Assembly: GCA_963921195.1 (NCBI GenBank)
Contig: OY992536.1
Span: forward strand, 283,235,530-283,299,529
Direction: 5' to 3'
Source: Pegoplata infirma
Lineage: Eukaryota > Arthropoda > Insecta > Diptera > Anthomyiidae
Length of the DNA stretch: 64,000 nucleotides
This document shows, in pieces, positions 12,215 to 23,830 of this stretch; positions within the stretch are counted from its first letter, which is position 1, and the number at the start of each line of letters is the position of its first letter. The notes below the pieces were generated by a model. The model saw only the letters and a program-made list of their open reading frames with translations, did not search any database and was not told the origin of the DNA. Made by a program: the position numbers and the translations under genes.

Positions 12215-12465
12215 TACACAGAGAAAAATAAATTTCCAACTGAATTCATCAGTTGTATTGACTCAAAATTCGGTTGCTGCTACTACATTTTGATGTAGCT
12301 GACGAATTTTATAGTTGTTTCAATTAAATGACAGTTGTAATAACAAAATTTTGTTGTAACTTCCGATATTTAGTTGTTTTAACCTTAATTCAAATGCATC
12401 CACCGATTTTTTGTTGCAACAACTGAATTTCAGTTGGACATTAGCAAATTTGTTTTTTGTGTGTA
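12215..12465. mobile_element. Small TIR element (MITE), ACACA(G/C)A ends
   Basis: The left end TACACAGAGAAAAATAAATT and the right end (complement TACACACAAAAAACAAATT) are imperfect TIRs, with TCCAACTGAAWTCAGTTG just inside each. It is about 250 bp with repeated CAACTGA/TCAGTTG motifs and no coding capacity. Confidence 0.6.
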
Positions 12466-13310
12466 GATTGAGCAGTTTCTAACAAATTATATTAATTTTT
12501 TTAATATGTTTTATGTTAGGATAACTTCCCTTCTTACTTTATAGTTAATAGTTTTTCTTATATTTTTATTTAAACTTTTATACATTTTCATAGTTATAAT
12601 TTGTTTTAAAGTTAGCAACAAAGTAAATGTAATGAAATCTGTTAGGAAATCGACAAGTTTTTTTGAAAGATATGTTTGCTGCTTTACCATATTTTTTTGG
12701 AGGAACAAAACTAAATAATAAATTTTCTTTAACTAACAAAATTTATTTTTCAATCTAAAAGTTTTAACAAAATATGTTGTTGATTAAGTGAGTTGCAAAA
12801 ATATTGAAATAACATAATTTTATATTTATTTTGAATTTTGATAATTTTTTTTTTACTCATGATTAAATTAATTTTGTAGAATTATTGGATTACTTCCAAT
12901 TAAACTCTTTTGTAGTTTTTCATTTTAATTACTAGGTATGTATTTTTTTTTTATTTCAATACCTACATTTATATTCATCTCATTAGCAATTACAAAAAAA
13001 AAAATACACATATAAAAACTGATTTAATTTTCAGTTTAACCTGAATTCTAAATGACAATATGTCGTTGTAAACTTTTCCAATTACAGCTACCTATTGTTG
13101 AGCATAGTATTTATACTTCATATACAAAAACATATAACAAATCTACAGATAAATGACATTGGCAAATTGACATTTGATTCATGTCATAAATTACAGTAAA
13201 TTGAATAAATGATATTTTCAAAGATAATTACGACATATGTAAATTTCTACTACAAATGATATAAAATGAACGAAACATACAATAGAAACCATAATAAAGT
13301 TGTAGATAAA
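12466..13310. other. AT-rich non-coding DNA
   Basis: No gene or clear repeat is seen. Confidence 0.45.
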
Positions 13311-13313
13311 TAA

Positions 13314-15745
13314 CACTGTGCAACAAATTTTGGGTCATCGCATTGAGCCTCAATGCCTTCAACGCCATATAAAAGAAGACCATACAGTGGACAAAATCAC
13401 CAAAGGGTTTTGCAAAGTCAGTTCGGATTTCTTTTTTATAGCCCACTGAAGTTTTCATTTTTTTATCAAAGGCGTTTGGAAAACGTCAAAAATACTATAA
13501 TAAGAACACATCTGAGCTTCAAAATATGATTTAATGTCTTCAGTGAAATTTTATGGCGGTTCTTTTCTTAGAACATTTTAACCCTCTAACTGCCATTTTA
13601 AGGGGTCATTTTAGTCCTTTTTCAAAAACTAAACACAGAAGTCTAATAAAACGTCCATTTAGAGGGTTAAAATGTTCTACAAATATTTTCCTCATAAAAT
13701 TTCACTAGGGGTTGTCAAATGGTAAAAGTTTGTGCGACATACGCAAAGTGCTTAAAAAGGGTCAAGGAAAAATAATCAATGTTTGTTATTTTTTTTTTAC
13801 CAAAGCAGTGTTAAAAAATATCGACAAAAAACAGTGCAAATATACTTTTGATCTAAAAATGATGTTCTGATATGTTTTATAAAATTTTATGATGATTCTT
13901 TTCTTTGACCAAATTAACCCTCTAGCTCCCGTTTTAAAGGGTAATTTTTGTCCTTTTTTAAAAGAAATACAAAAAAGTCTATAAAAAAAAGGCAGTTAGG
14001 GTTAAAATGTTTTAAAAATATTTTCTGCATCAAATTTTACTAGGGCACGTCTAAGACAGAAAGTTCGTCCAGCATATAGAAAATGCTTAAAAATTTTAAA
14101 GTATTCAAATTTTTTTTTTAAAAACGAATTTCCTCTTACATTCATTTTCGTCAGTAAAAAATTTCTTCTATAGTTTTACTGTTTTTCAATACAAAATAAG
14201 TGAATATTCAGTAATTTTTTAATGTTTTGGTTAGTCATTATAATAACATTTAAAATTGACTGCAATGTGTTTTTATTTTAAATGAAAAAACAGTGGAATG
14301 GTTTTTAAATAAAATTTCATTTGTTTTAAGTGAATATTCACTGGAATTTACCTACATAATTTTTTGAGTGTATACTTTGGCCGTGATCACCATATCAGAT
14401 ATCAAAGGAAAAAGTCGCGTGATGCCGTTATAGCGGAAATTTGTTGGTGGAGCAAAAATATATTTGAGGCGAAGAAGAATTAGGTGGGGAAAACACCTAA
14501 GCTTTCTTTTGAGTCAAAAAAAGGGCCCGATTTGACAAAAAAGTCAAACAAGTTTTGGATTAAAAAAAAAAAAAATCAAACTATTTTTTTCGCAAGATTG
14601 AAGAAATAGCTATCTAAACTGTTTGGGACACACTTTGCTAAAATCAATTGGTAAGAAGTTATATGGATGAGAATAAACACTTCTTGGCCAAAATGTCAAA
14701 TTTCGACCCATCTAACTCAGAGAGTCACCGAATGGTATTTAAACAAGTACAAACATATTTAAAAAAAAAAAAATATTTTCGTCGACTTTTTTTTTACCAA
14801 AAATTTTTTTTTGTCGATTTTTTTTTTAAAAGTTTGTTTTGTTTTTTAGCAAGTAAACTTTTTTACATTGTGGAGGGTATCAATAGATTCGACAAAGTCG
14901 ATTTTAACTTTTTTATTTGTGTTTTTTTTATTTCGGCCCAAAAAAATAATAAAAAAAAAATTTTAATACTTAAAAATTTTTAAGCACTTTCTATATGCAG
15001 GACGAACTTTCTGTCTTATGCGTGCCCTAGAAAAATTTGATGCAGAAAATATTTGTAAAACATTTTAACCCTCTAACTGCTTTTTTTTATAGACTTTTTT
15101 GTATTTCTTTTAAAAAAGGACAAAAATTACCCTTTAAAACGGGAGCTAGAGGGTTAATTTGGTCAAAGAAAAGAATCATCATAAAATTTTATAAAACACA
15201 TCAGAACATCATTTTTAGCTCAAATGTATATTTGCACTGTTTTTTGTCGATATTTTTAAACACTGCTTTGGTAAAAAAAAATAACAAACATTGATTATTT
15301 ATACTTGACCCTTTTTAAGCACTTTGTGCATGTCGCACAAACTTTTACCATTTGACAACCCCTAGTGAAATTTTATGAGGAAAATATTTGTAGAACATTT
15401 TAACCCTCTAAATGGACGTTTTTTTAGACTTCTGTGTTTAGTTTTTTAAAAAGGACTAAAATGACCCCTTAAAATGGCAGTCAGAGGGTTAAAATGTTCT
15501 AAGAAAAGAACCGCCATAAAATTTCACTGGAGACATCAAATCATATTTTGAAGCTCAGATGTGTTCTTATTATAGTATTTTTGACGTTTTCCAAACGCCT
15601 TTGATAAAAATATAAAAACTTCAGTGGGCTATAAAAAAGAAATCCGAACTGACTTTGCAAAACCCTTTGGTGATTTTGTTCACTTGATGGTCTACTTTCA
15701 TGTGGAGTTGAAGCCATTGAGGCTCATTTTTCTTGTTGCACAGTG
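13314..15745. mobile_element. Long-inverted-repeat DNA element with 3-bp TAA target duplication (family C)
   Basis: The termini are CACTGTGCAACAA and its exact complement TTGTTGCACAGTG. Each is flanked by TAA (13311-13313, 15746-15748), so a 3-bp TWA duplication. The arms are about 790 bp and clearly inverted (for example AACATTTTAACCCTCTAACT near 13575 against the matching complement near 15480). Inside each arm a TTAACCCTCTA / TAGAGGGTTAA motif recurs about four times. The loop (about 14125-14960) contains a MITE-like piece and the tail of a (GTCY)n element. No transposase is present. PIF/Harbinger and CACTA elements make 3-bp duplications; the terminus does not decide between them. Confidence 0.78.
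14376..14925 (+). mobile_element. 3' part of a (GTCY)n/TATACCC repeat, inserted in family C loop
   Basis: GTGATCACCATATCAGATATC, GAATGGTATTTAAACAAGTAC and the tail GTGGAGGGTATCAATAGATT with a TTCGAC-AAA-GTCGA hairpin match 23360-23830 and 43396-43455. The 5' TATACCC and GTCY parts are missing. Confidence 0.55.
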
Positions 15746-15748
15746 TAA

Positions 15749-16402
15749 TACACTAAAATGAAACCTTATCAAATTACTAGAAAAAGTCTAGTAATCCCAT
15801 TTTACCAATATTTACACTCAAAATATTTTGTATTTACACTCAAATAAACAATTAAAAATCATCCCAGTAATTATTCATTTGTTTTAACAAACATCAACAT
15901 TTATTTTTTACTGTTGAAAAAATTTTCTAAAATAAATAACATTAAACATTAAAAAATGTTTTTTTTTTCATTCTTTTTTTTGGAATTCGTTGTTATTTTT
16001 ACCAACGAATTCAAAAAAAAAAATAACACACAAAATCATAAAAAATTATTGATTTCGTATGATTTTTCTACAAAAAAATAACCTACTTGTGCAGACAAAA
16101 ACTAATGATATCTCATTAAAAAAACAAACAATTAAAAAAAAAATTACTTACACAAATCTTTAAAAATTTAAAGAATAATCAGTAGTTTTTACTTACAGAA
16201 CAAAATAAATGTTGTTGAATTTGTGTAAATGTCTTTAAAAATTAAATGTTAATGAAAGTCTTTATTTTTTAGTGTGTTATTTTTAAAACAAATGACAGAA
16301 GTAGTCATTAATAAAAACTTACCATCCAACAAATGTTTTTTACTTTTAAAAACAACTAAACGTAAAACTTTTTAAATAAACTACAAACAGTTAATGACAT
16401 AA
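15749..16402. other. AT-rich DNA with shared repeat fragment and a hairpin
   Basis: 15764-15815 is a copy of the TCAAATTACTAGAAAAAGTC segment also found at 12005-12060 and 24866-24915. A hairpin of T-run + GAATTCGTTG / CAACGAATTC + A-run lies at about 15973-16021. TACACTCAAAATA near 15813 resembles a MITE end, but a partner end is unclear. Confidence 0.45.
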
Positions 16403-16810
16403 TTTTTTTAATGTTTTCATTAATTTTTTTTCCATCAAATTTTTTTTTCTTCAAATGTTTTTTTGTTTATCAAACATTTTTTCATAATTTTTTTTTTCAT
16501 CAATTTGAAATCATTTTTTTTTTCATCTCTTTTCAAAATTTATTTTTTTTATCAAATTTTTTATTACATCCATTATTTTCGTATTTTATTTTTTTTTTTG
16601 TCAATTTTTTTTTTAATAATTTTCATCAATTTTTTTTTATTTAATTTTTTTTTTAAACCAAAAAATTTTTTTTTTTGCATTAATTTTTTTTTTTTCACTA
16701 AAAAATTTATTTTTCATTTAAAAATTTTTTTTCTTAATTTTTTTTTTAAAAATTTTTTTTTTTTATCATAACTTTTTTATTCATAAAATTTTTTTATAAT
16801 AATTTTGTTT
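16403..16810. repeat. T-rich TTTTTTTCATCAA minisatellite
   Basis: About 400 bp of the same degenerate array as 4015-4605, in the same orientation. The oppositely oriented array at 22330-22690 could be its partner, although the intervening 5.5 kb is filled with other insertions. Confidence 0.75.
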
Positions 16811-17049
16811 TCGTGAAATTTGTTTTTTCTATTTATTTTTACCAAAACTACTTTTTCCCCAAGTCTAAGCTTTGGACATAAAAATGTTCCATTTGTTTAA
16901 CAAATGTACAAAAAATAAGTTAAAGTGTTAAATTCTTCGGTGCCGAATCTTTTATACTCTTCAAAATGTAAAAACACATTTTTGTACTTAAGTAATACAC
17001 TAATTTCCCAGCAAAAATAAATAGATATTTTGGCGACACAGCATGTTTT
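16811..17049. other. AT-rich non-coding DNA
   Basis: No feature supported. The sequence GACATAAAAATGTTCCATTTG near 16874 recurs in variant form near 36427. Confidence 0.35.
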
Positions 17050-18010
17050 TATAGCATACCGAAGCGCATCCAAAAAGCGCTCTTGAGGATGCAGTTAAAG
17101 TAAGGGGAAAATTTTTTAATTTTTTGTTTAGGAATTTTTATATAAAACTCAAAATATAAAATTATATTTTGATAAAATTTTAAACATGCTTTCCTTTGAA
17201 ATATATTTGACACTTTTTGAATAAAAAACCATGAGTCTTGTACAAAGACATATGATTTAACTGCATCATTATTGCGCCTTAATCAGCGCTACAAAAAGTG
17301 CTTCAATCATAACATCTTTAACACATTTTGAAAGAAAAAAAAAAAAATAGTACACCATCTTCTTTAGTTTCAGAAAGTACAAATTATATTACAAAAAATG
17401 TCCAATAATATTTTAGAATCTCCAATTAAATTTAAAAATGTCCAATAATATTTTAAAAATTTCCAATATAATTGAAAATTTTTGAAATGTAATTAAAAAT
17501 TTGTTGGTTATAAATGGTAATATCTGAAATAGAAATGGAAGTTTCTAAAACATAATTTGAAATTATAAAAATAAAATATTTGAGCTCGATTATTTTTATG
17601 ATTATATTGGATAGGTCGAGTAAAAACAACTTTTATATATAATTTTAAATTTTCGAAATATAATTCGTAATTTTTTAAATATAATTGGATCTCTTAGGCG
17701 ATATTTCTTCTAAATGCTTGCAGGGAGTCAACTGATTTTCAGAATTAGTCAATTCTATTTAAGATTTTCCAATGGTATTCAGAAATAGTCAATTGTATTT
17801 CAGATTTTGTAATTTGTATTTCAGAAATAGTCAAATGTGCTTCATCTTTATTCTGCTTAAATCAGCTCTAAAAAGATACATGAATTCACTGCATCTTTAT
17901 AGCGATTTTTTCAGCGCTCTAAAGAGATGTGAATTCAGAGCATCTTAAGAGCGCCTTTTCGGTATATCCAACTAGCGCTCTAAAGTGTGGCATCACCTTA
18001 GAGAATCATG
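17050..18010. repeat. Internally repetitive, partly inverted GCGCT-motif region
   Basis: ATACCGAA...GCGCTCTTGAGGATGC at 17056-17095 is inverted as GCATCTTAAGAGCGCCTTTT CGGTAT near 17941. AACTGCATC(N)nGCGCTNTAAA occurs directly at 17258 and 17888. Between them are tandem-like TCCAATAATATTTT AAAA and TTCAGAAATAGTCAA units. Probably a decayed non-autonomous element; ends not resolved. Confidence 0.45.
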
Positions 18011-18149
18011 CAGGAATTCAGCAGATTTGGATGCGCTCCTTGAGTTTCCTTTCCAAAAGCTGCTGCCAGTTTAGCAAAATTTACAGATCTATTGGTTTGG
18101 ACTGCAACTTACTTTCCACAAACAGATTGAGGGATGTATATAGCTAGAG

Positions 18150-18706
18150 TGTCTTAGAAATGGATCAACAATATACAACCTTAATGGGGTCCTCGACCGA
18201 TATTTCAATTCGTTTTGCATGGAACGGCAAATTAATACATATAACATTATTTTTATACCCACCAACCACAGTATTGGGGTATCCTCACTTTGTCATTCCG
18301 TGTGTAACGCATCGAAATATCGGTCTAGGACCCCATAAAGTATATATTTTATTGATCAGTGATCGATTCTAAGACATTCTAACGATTTCCGTCCGTCCGT
18401 CCTTCCGTCCTTCCGTCCGTATGTACGTCCATCCGTATGTCCGTCTGTCCGTCTTTAGAAGACACGATAAAAAGAAAAACCGCATTTTTTGCAGGGGTTT
18501 TGTACTTTTGCTAAGCAAATGCAACATACTTACCTCAGATGAAGCTCAAAATCGCAAAGGGAAGGTGCTCCCTAACGTTTTCAACCAACCCCCCCCCCCC
18601 AAAAAAAAAAAGGCGCCCCTGGATTATTTTTATATTGTTTTTTTTTTTACATTTTGGAGGGTATAAAAGATTCCGCACAGCCGAATGTAACACTCTCACT
18701 TGTTTT
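18150..18706 (+). mobile_element. (GTCY)n / TATACCC repeat (mini-me/DINE-1-like), copy 1
   Basis: Carries a TATACCCACC...GGGGTATCC hairpin (about 18257-18283), GTCATTCCGTGTGTAACGCA, ACCCCATAAAGTATATA, a (GTCC/GTCT/TTCC)n block at 18391-18455 and a tail GGAGGGTATAAAAGATTC ending in ACTTGTTTTT. 18150-18230 is an inverted duplicate of 18300-18380. (GTCY)n microsatellites inside dispersed repeats are a hallmark of dipteran mini-me elements, regarded as Helitron-derived; family assignment is inference. Confidence 0.65.
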
Positions 18707-19383
18707 TATTTAAATTTGCTTGCAAGTACACCCAAATTTTCAGCAAAATATTATCGTGATTTAATGTTTTGGGTAAGAGTGCAAAATTCACAGGCATATT
18801 TTACACTGCTATGTTAAAAAAATACGGTAAAAATATGATTCTTTATATTTTTCCATTGTCACATGTCACACAAACTTTCAACATTTGACAACCCCTAGTG
18901 AAGTTCTATGAGAAAAATATTTATACAACATTTTAAGCCTTTAAATGCACGTTTTATTAGACTTTTGTTTTTTAAAAAAGGATTAAAATGAGAGTTAGAG
19001 GGTTAATATTTTCAAAGAAAAGAACCGCCATTCAATTTCACTATAGAGATTATCCCGGCTAAAAATAAATGTGTATGTTCATATATGCTTATATAAAGAT
19101 CTTTATATGATCATATATGACTTATATGGAAACATATATGTGATCATATATGCAAGAAACGATCCCATATATGTGGTCGTATTTAAAATATGTGCCATAT
19201 ATGATATCATATATGGAACCATATATGCTATCATGAAATGTTAAATTTGAACCAGAATTACAAAATAAAAGTTTTTTAGGTTAAAATTATATTATTACTT
19301 TACCATCGATTGACATACCTTAATATATATCAATAATTTGACAAATATTGCAAAATATTCTGCATAAAAAAATTTTAGAAAAG

Positions 19384-19442
19384 GTAAGTTTTCATTAATA
19401 TGTATTTAGAATTTTAAAATCATATGTATTAATTTTTTCCAG
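19384..19442 (+). other. Intron-like segment, module 1
   Basis: GAAAAG/GTAAGTTTTC at the left and ATTTTTTCCAG/TTCATCG at the right bound 59 nt, the size and signals of a short fly intron on the plus strand. It is repeated in module 2. Whether it is spliced is unknown. Confidence 0.4.
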
Positions 19443-20178
19443 TTCATCGTCATACCAAGTAAAAGCGTGGACTTTTTTTTATCCAAAACAAGATCCTATT
19501 TAAATTAAGTAAATGTGTGTCGCAAATACAATATTATTGAGTACTTTGATATTGAATAAAATTAAACTACGCAGCTTCGTTAATCTCGTACAACTATGTG
19601 GAGAGGGCATATGCACCACCAATATGTTTTCACTACGATTGCAATACTGCAAACTATTTTGAAATCCCTTAATGTTGCCATAGCAAATTGGAAATGAAAA
19701 GACCGTATAGGCAGTTTTGAGGCCGAGTTACGTTAAGCTTGCTCAACTTGGAGAAGAGGACATTTGCACCACCAGAACTGTTATTACTACACTATAAATT
19801 ATTTTGAAGTCCCTTACTGTCACAATAGAAAATTGGAAATGGAAAGAAGGTATAAGAAGTTTGGAGGCCGAATTACTAGTTGAAGAAAATTTAACCATGC
19901 GGAGCTACGTTAAGCTCGCTTAACTTGGAGGAGAGCGCATATACACCACCCTAACGCTATCACTACGGTTCCAACACTACAAACTATTTTGAAAACGCTT
20001 ACTTTCGCCATAGCAAATCGAAATGAAAAGAAGGTTTGATCAGTTTTAATGTTGAGTAACGAATTGGGAAGGACAACGTTTTTACTTGCAATTACAAGAA
20101 ATCTGTCAATAAGCGAAATCGACAACCTGGCACATTGTCGCCATGATGTAAATTTACATGAAAAAAATGTTGGAAAAG

Positions 20179-20234
20179 GTAAGCTTTCATTAATATGTAT
20201 TTGAATTTTAAAATCATGTTTTAATTTTTTCCAG
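20179..20234 (+). other. Intron-like segment, module 2
   Basis: Second copy of the above: GAAAAG/GTAAGCTTTC to ATTTTTTCCAG/TTCATCG, 56 nt. The splice-like dinucleotides and polypyrimidine tract are kept although the interior has small indels. Confidence 0.4.
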
Positions 20235-22204
20235 TTCATCGTCATAACAAGTTTAAGCGTGGACATTTTATTCCAAAACAAGATCATATTCAAAATGAGT
20301 AAATGTCGCAAATACAATATTATTTAGTAATTTGATGTTGAAGAAAATTAAACTACGCAGCTTCGTTAATCTCGTGCAACTTGGTGGAGAGACTACCATA
20401 ATGTTGTCACTACGATTGCAATACTGCAAACTATTTTAAAAACCATTAATGTCGCCATAGCAAATTGGAAATGGAAAGATCGTATAAGCAGTTTTAAGGC
20501 CGAGTTAAGTTAAGCTCACTCAACTTGGAGAAGAGGACATATGCACCACCAAAAATGTTATCAATACGATTCCAACACTATAAATTATTTTGAAATCCCA
20601 TACTGTCGCAATAGCAAATTGGAAATGGAAAGAACGTATAAGTTTGGAGGCCGAGTTACTATTTAAAGAAAATTCAACCATGAGGAGCTACGTTAAGCTC
20701 GCTCAAGATGGAGGAGAGGGCATATGCACCACCATAACGTTATCACTACGGTTCCAACACTACAAAATATTTTAAAATCGCTTACTGTCGCCATAGAAAA
20801 TTGAAATGAAAAAAACGTATCATCACTTTTAAGGTTGAGTAACGATTTCGAAAAGACAACGTTTTTACTTACAATCACACGAAAGCTGTCAATTAGCGAA
20901 AGTGACAACCTGGCACATTGTCGCCATGATGTAAGTAAAAATAGTTTCTTATCCCTATCCTTCAAACATCGTTACACACATAACCCAAAAAGATAAAATA
21001 CGTACTACTAATATATTGCTTTTAATCGAAGTCTTAAGTAATTATGTACCTACTAAAAATTTTGAGTAAAAAACATGCATTTAGTAGTAGCAAGTTCTTT
21101 TTTTCTGGAATAAAAAAAGGAATATGGAGTAATTTTAATATTTTATCAGATGGAGTTCTGAAAGACAATATACCTTTCCGTAAAAAGCATTCATGGTCTT
21201 AAGCAACCCATGGTCCTTACAAAATACACTCCATTAACATGTATGTATGTGTCTAGCAGTATCAAGCCAATCTTTAAAAGATATTCGTGTTATCATTAGC
21301 CCATTAGCACCAAATGCTGTTGTTGGTAATAATTCAATACAATAAAAATTCTAGAAATATCTTGTATGCATACTAATATTATTTTCTATCAATTTTTTTA
21401 GATTTTGACTTTTTTAACAAAAACGCTAAGTCCGAAGATAATCGAAATTAACACTAAAACAAGAAAACACAAAGGAAATCATCGTTCCTGTAACAAGCCC
21501 TTTGTTCGCATCTTTCGTAATTGATATCAATTGAAAAACTTGATATATTAGATCTTTTACTCAACTCAACTCAAGATCTTTTATGTTCAATTTATTTTTT
21601 TTAATATGTAAAATGTATTCTCGTATCTATAAGTTTAATTATATATTTTTATATGGTTACCAAAAATGCAAACAATAGTAACTAAAAAATCAAAATCATC
21701 AAACTAAAGGTGTTCATTTAAATATAAATATCAAAAACACCAGTAATGAATAAAACAATATTTTTCATTTTTAATTATACTTGCGTACATCGTTTGCAAT
21801 TCTGGTGAATATATACATAATAACCTATTACATATAGTTTAAGATGAAAAAATAAATAAAAAATATAAAAAAGAATGTAAAACAAATTAGAAACATCATA
21901 TATTATCCAATATATGATTCAATATATGATCCAATATATGATTCAATATATGATCTAATATATGATCACATATATTGCATCATATATGATCGTGTCTTAT
22001 ATAAGCGCCAATTTTGGAATATGTTCATATATGAGACAATATTTGATACTATATATGATACTGCATATGGTCTCATATATGATATCATATATGATGATAT
22101 ACAACATTTTTAGCCGGGATATCATATTTTAAAGCTCAGATATATTTTTATTATCGTTTTTTTGACGTCTCCAAATGTCTGCTAAATTTGTACTCTTGCC
22201 CAAG

Positions 22205-22866
22205 CCATTGAATCATGATAATGTTTCGTATGTGTTTTTTCCAAAAAAAAATTTTTCTAGAAAAAATAACGCTATATTAATTTGTCATAAACAAGTTTTT
22301 GATGACAAACATTTTTAAATGAAAAAAACATTATTGAAAAAAAATGTTTGATGAAAAAAAAAAAAAATTGTGAAAAAAATATTGATGAAAAACAAATAAA
22401 ATATTGATGAAAAAAAAAAATATTGATGAAAAATAATATTGATGAAAAAAATATTGATAAAAAAATTTATTAGTGAAAAAAACGATTGGTAAAAAAAATA
22501 TTGATGAAAAAAAATATTGATGAAAAAAAATATTGATGAAAAAAAAGGTTGATGAAAAAAAAAATATTGATGAAAAAAAAAAGTTATGAAAAAACATAAT
22601 TAAAAAAAAAAAAATATTGACAAAAAAAAAATTTATAAAAAAAATATTGATAAAAAAAATATTGAGGAAAAAAAAGAGATGAAAAATAATTATGTTACGT
22701 TTTATTTACCACGAGGTGAGTTATTATCCAAGTTAAAATCCCAAGTTGCTAAAATTTTTGGTTTTAAGAAAATGAAAACCGTAATTCTTATTTTCTTTTT
22801 TGTTAATCGGTGGTGTTCTGCAACTTTTTTAAAATAAGACACCAGCCTAAAAACATTATCACGTTA
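22205..22866. mobile_element. Element F: CATCAA-minisatellite fold-back copy inside family C
   Basis: Left end CATGATAATGTTT, right end AAACATTATCACG (imperfect TIRs). The interior is an A-rich GATGAAAAAAATATT array (about 22330-22690), followed by the unique block CCACGAGGTGAGTTATTATCC ... CACCAGCCTAAAAACATT found inverted at 3769-3990. The right terminus abuts TTAA; the left does not. It interrupts the family C copy between 22190 and 22868. Confidence 0.6.
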
Positions 22867-23240
22867 AAAATTTAAAACTTCAGTGGGGTATAAAAAAGAA
22901 ATCCGAACTGATTTTGCAAAACCCTTTGGTGATTTTATCTATTTGATGGTCTTCTTCCATATGGCTTTGAAGCCATTGAGGCTCATTGTTCTTGTTACCA
23001 ACTATAAATGGTCGATATCGTTTTTAAACCCTCGACGAAAAACATACATTTGCATGGAAATCGTAGCCCTAGTAATAACAATTATAGTGAAGGTTACAGA
23101 AATGGTAGCACCATAAGATGATTAAATTGTTTTCCTTAATAAATTTCTTTTTAAACTTCTTCATAAAAAACAAAAGAAAAACCAGGAATGAAAGAATTTC
23201 TTTTCAAATATATAAGAAAGATGTTTTTTTAGTATCCATT

Positions 23241-23830
23241 TATTATACCCTCCACTTAGTGATAGAGGGTATATATAAGTTTGTCATTCCGTTTGTAACT
23301 CATCGAAATGTCGGTCTGGACATTTTAGCGATGTCCGTCTGTCCGTCTGTATGTTTGTGGAAATGGTGATCATGACCAAAATACTACACGGATATGATTG
23401 AAACTTAATATATTTATTGGAAGTTCTCCCGAGAATTTTGGTATTGCATTTGAGCGATATCGGTTAAGCGGTTCAAAAGTTATGAACGAAAATGTAAGGA
23501 CACCTCAAAAATTTTAGTACATTCAACATAACCTAAAAATACAAAATTCTTTAATTAGGCTGCTGGTTAACATATGTGAACATAATTTAACACCAAATGG
23601 TATTTAAACAAGTACGAACATATTTTTTGACAAAAAACGAAAAAAATAGCGGATTTTTTTTTTTACCAAAAATTTTTATTTCGCCGAAAATTTTGTTTTC
23701 AAAAATGTTTTTTTTTTTTTTTTTTTAAAGTAATTTCCTCTTAAAAAAAGTTTTTTGGAATAATCTTTTTAAAATTGTGGAGGGTATCACTACATTCCTC
23801 AAGGCCGAATTTAACTTTTTTACTTGTTTT
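23241..23830 (+). mobile_element. (GTCY)n / TATACCC repeat, copy 2
   Basis: TATACCCTCCACTTAGTG...AGAGGGTATA hairpin at the start, GTCATTCCGTTTGTAACTCA, short GTCY block (23333-23352), GATATCGGTTAAGCGGTTCA and the tail GTGGAGGGTATC ... GGCCGAATTTAAC ending ACTTGTTTT. TACCCTCCAC near the 5' end and GTGGAGGGTA near the 3' end form subterminal inverted repeats. Confidence 0.65.

Larger units (their letters stand above)
19375..20937. repeat. Tandem duplication of a ~780-bp module with ~155-bp sub-repeats
   Basis: Module 1 (about 19375-20152) and module 2 (about 20170-20937) share AAAAGGTAAG at the start (offset 795) and TGGCACATTGTCGCCATGAT at the end (offset 783). Inside each, a sub-unit GGAGAG..CATATGCACCACC + ATCACTACGRTTCCAACACT + GCCATAGCAAATTGGAAATG is repeated about three times. 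Related minus-strand frames at 19910-20317 and 20693-20965 exist only because of the repeat. Confidence 0.75.
19053..22119. mobile_element. 3.07-kb non-autonomous element E with TCCCGGCTAAAAAT TIRs and TA duplication
   Basis: Both ends are the exact inverted 14-mer TCCCGGCTAAAAAT, each flanked by TA. Just inside lie subterminal arrays of (C)ATATATGATC units: about 180 bp at the left (19080-19250) and about 200 bp at the right (21900-22105). The middle contains two copies of a ~780-bp module (from 19381 and from 20176). No transposase or other recognisable protein is encoded. The TA duplication suggests Tc1/mariner mobilisation; the inner modules have higher G+C than the surroundings and may be captured sequence. 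The element split a family C copy, so it is the younger of the two. Confidence 0.78.
18866..22997. mobile_element. Interrupted copy of family C (right half)
   Basis: Three separated pieces line up in order with 15340-15735: 18866-19050 (ACAACCCCTAGTGAAGTTCT, TTAGAGGGTTAA, GAAAAGAACCGCCAT), 22120-22190 (CATATTTTAAAGCTCAGATA) and 22868-22997 (ACTTCAGTGGGGTATAAAAA ... GAAGCCATTGAGGCTCATTG). The gaps hold element E (19053-22119) and element F (22205-22866). The outer CACAGTG end is missing after TTCTTGTT, so the copy is truncated. Confidence 0.7.

Noticed and set aside
19910..20965. Two related minus-strand proteins (135 and 90 residues)
   Set aside because: The similarity comes from the duplicated module of element E at DNA level; many indels, no recognisable domain, and the intron-like signals lie on the other strand.
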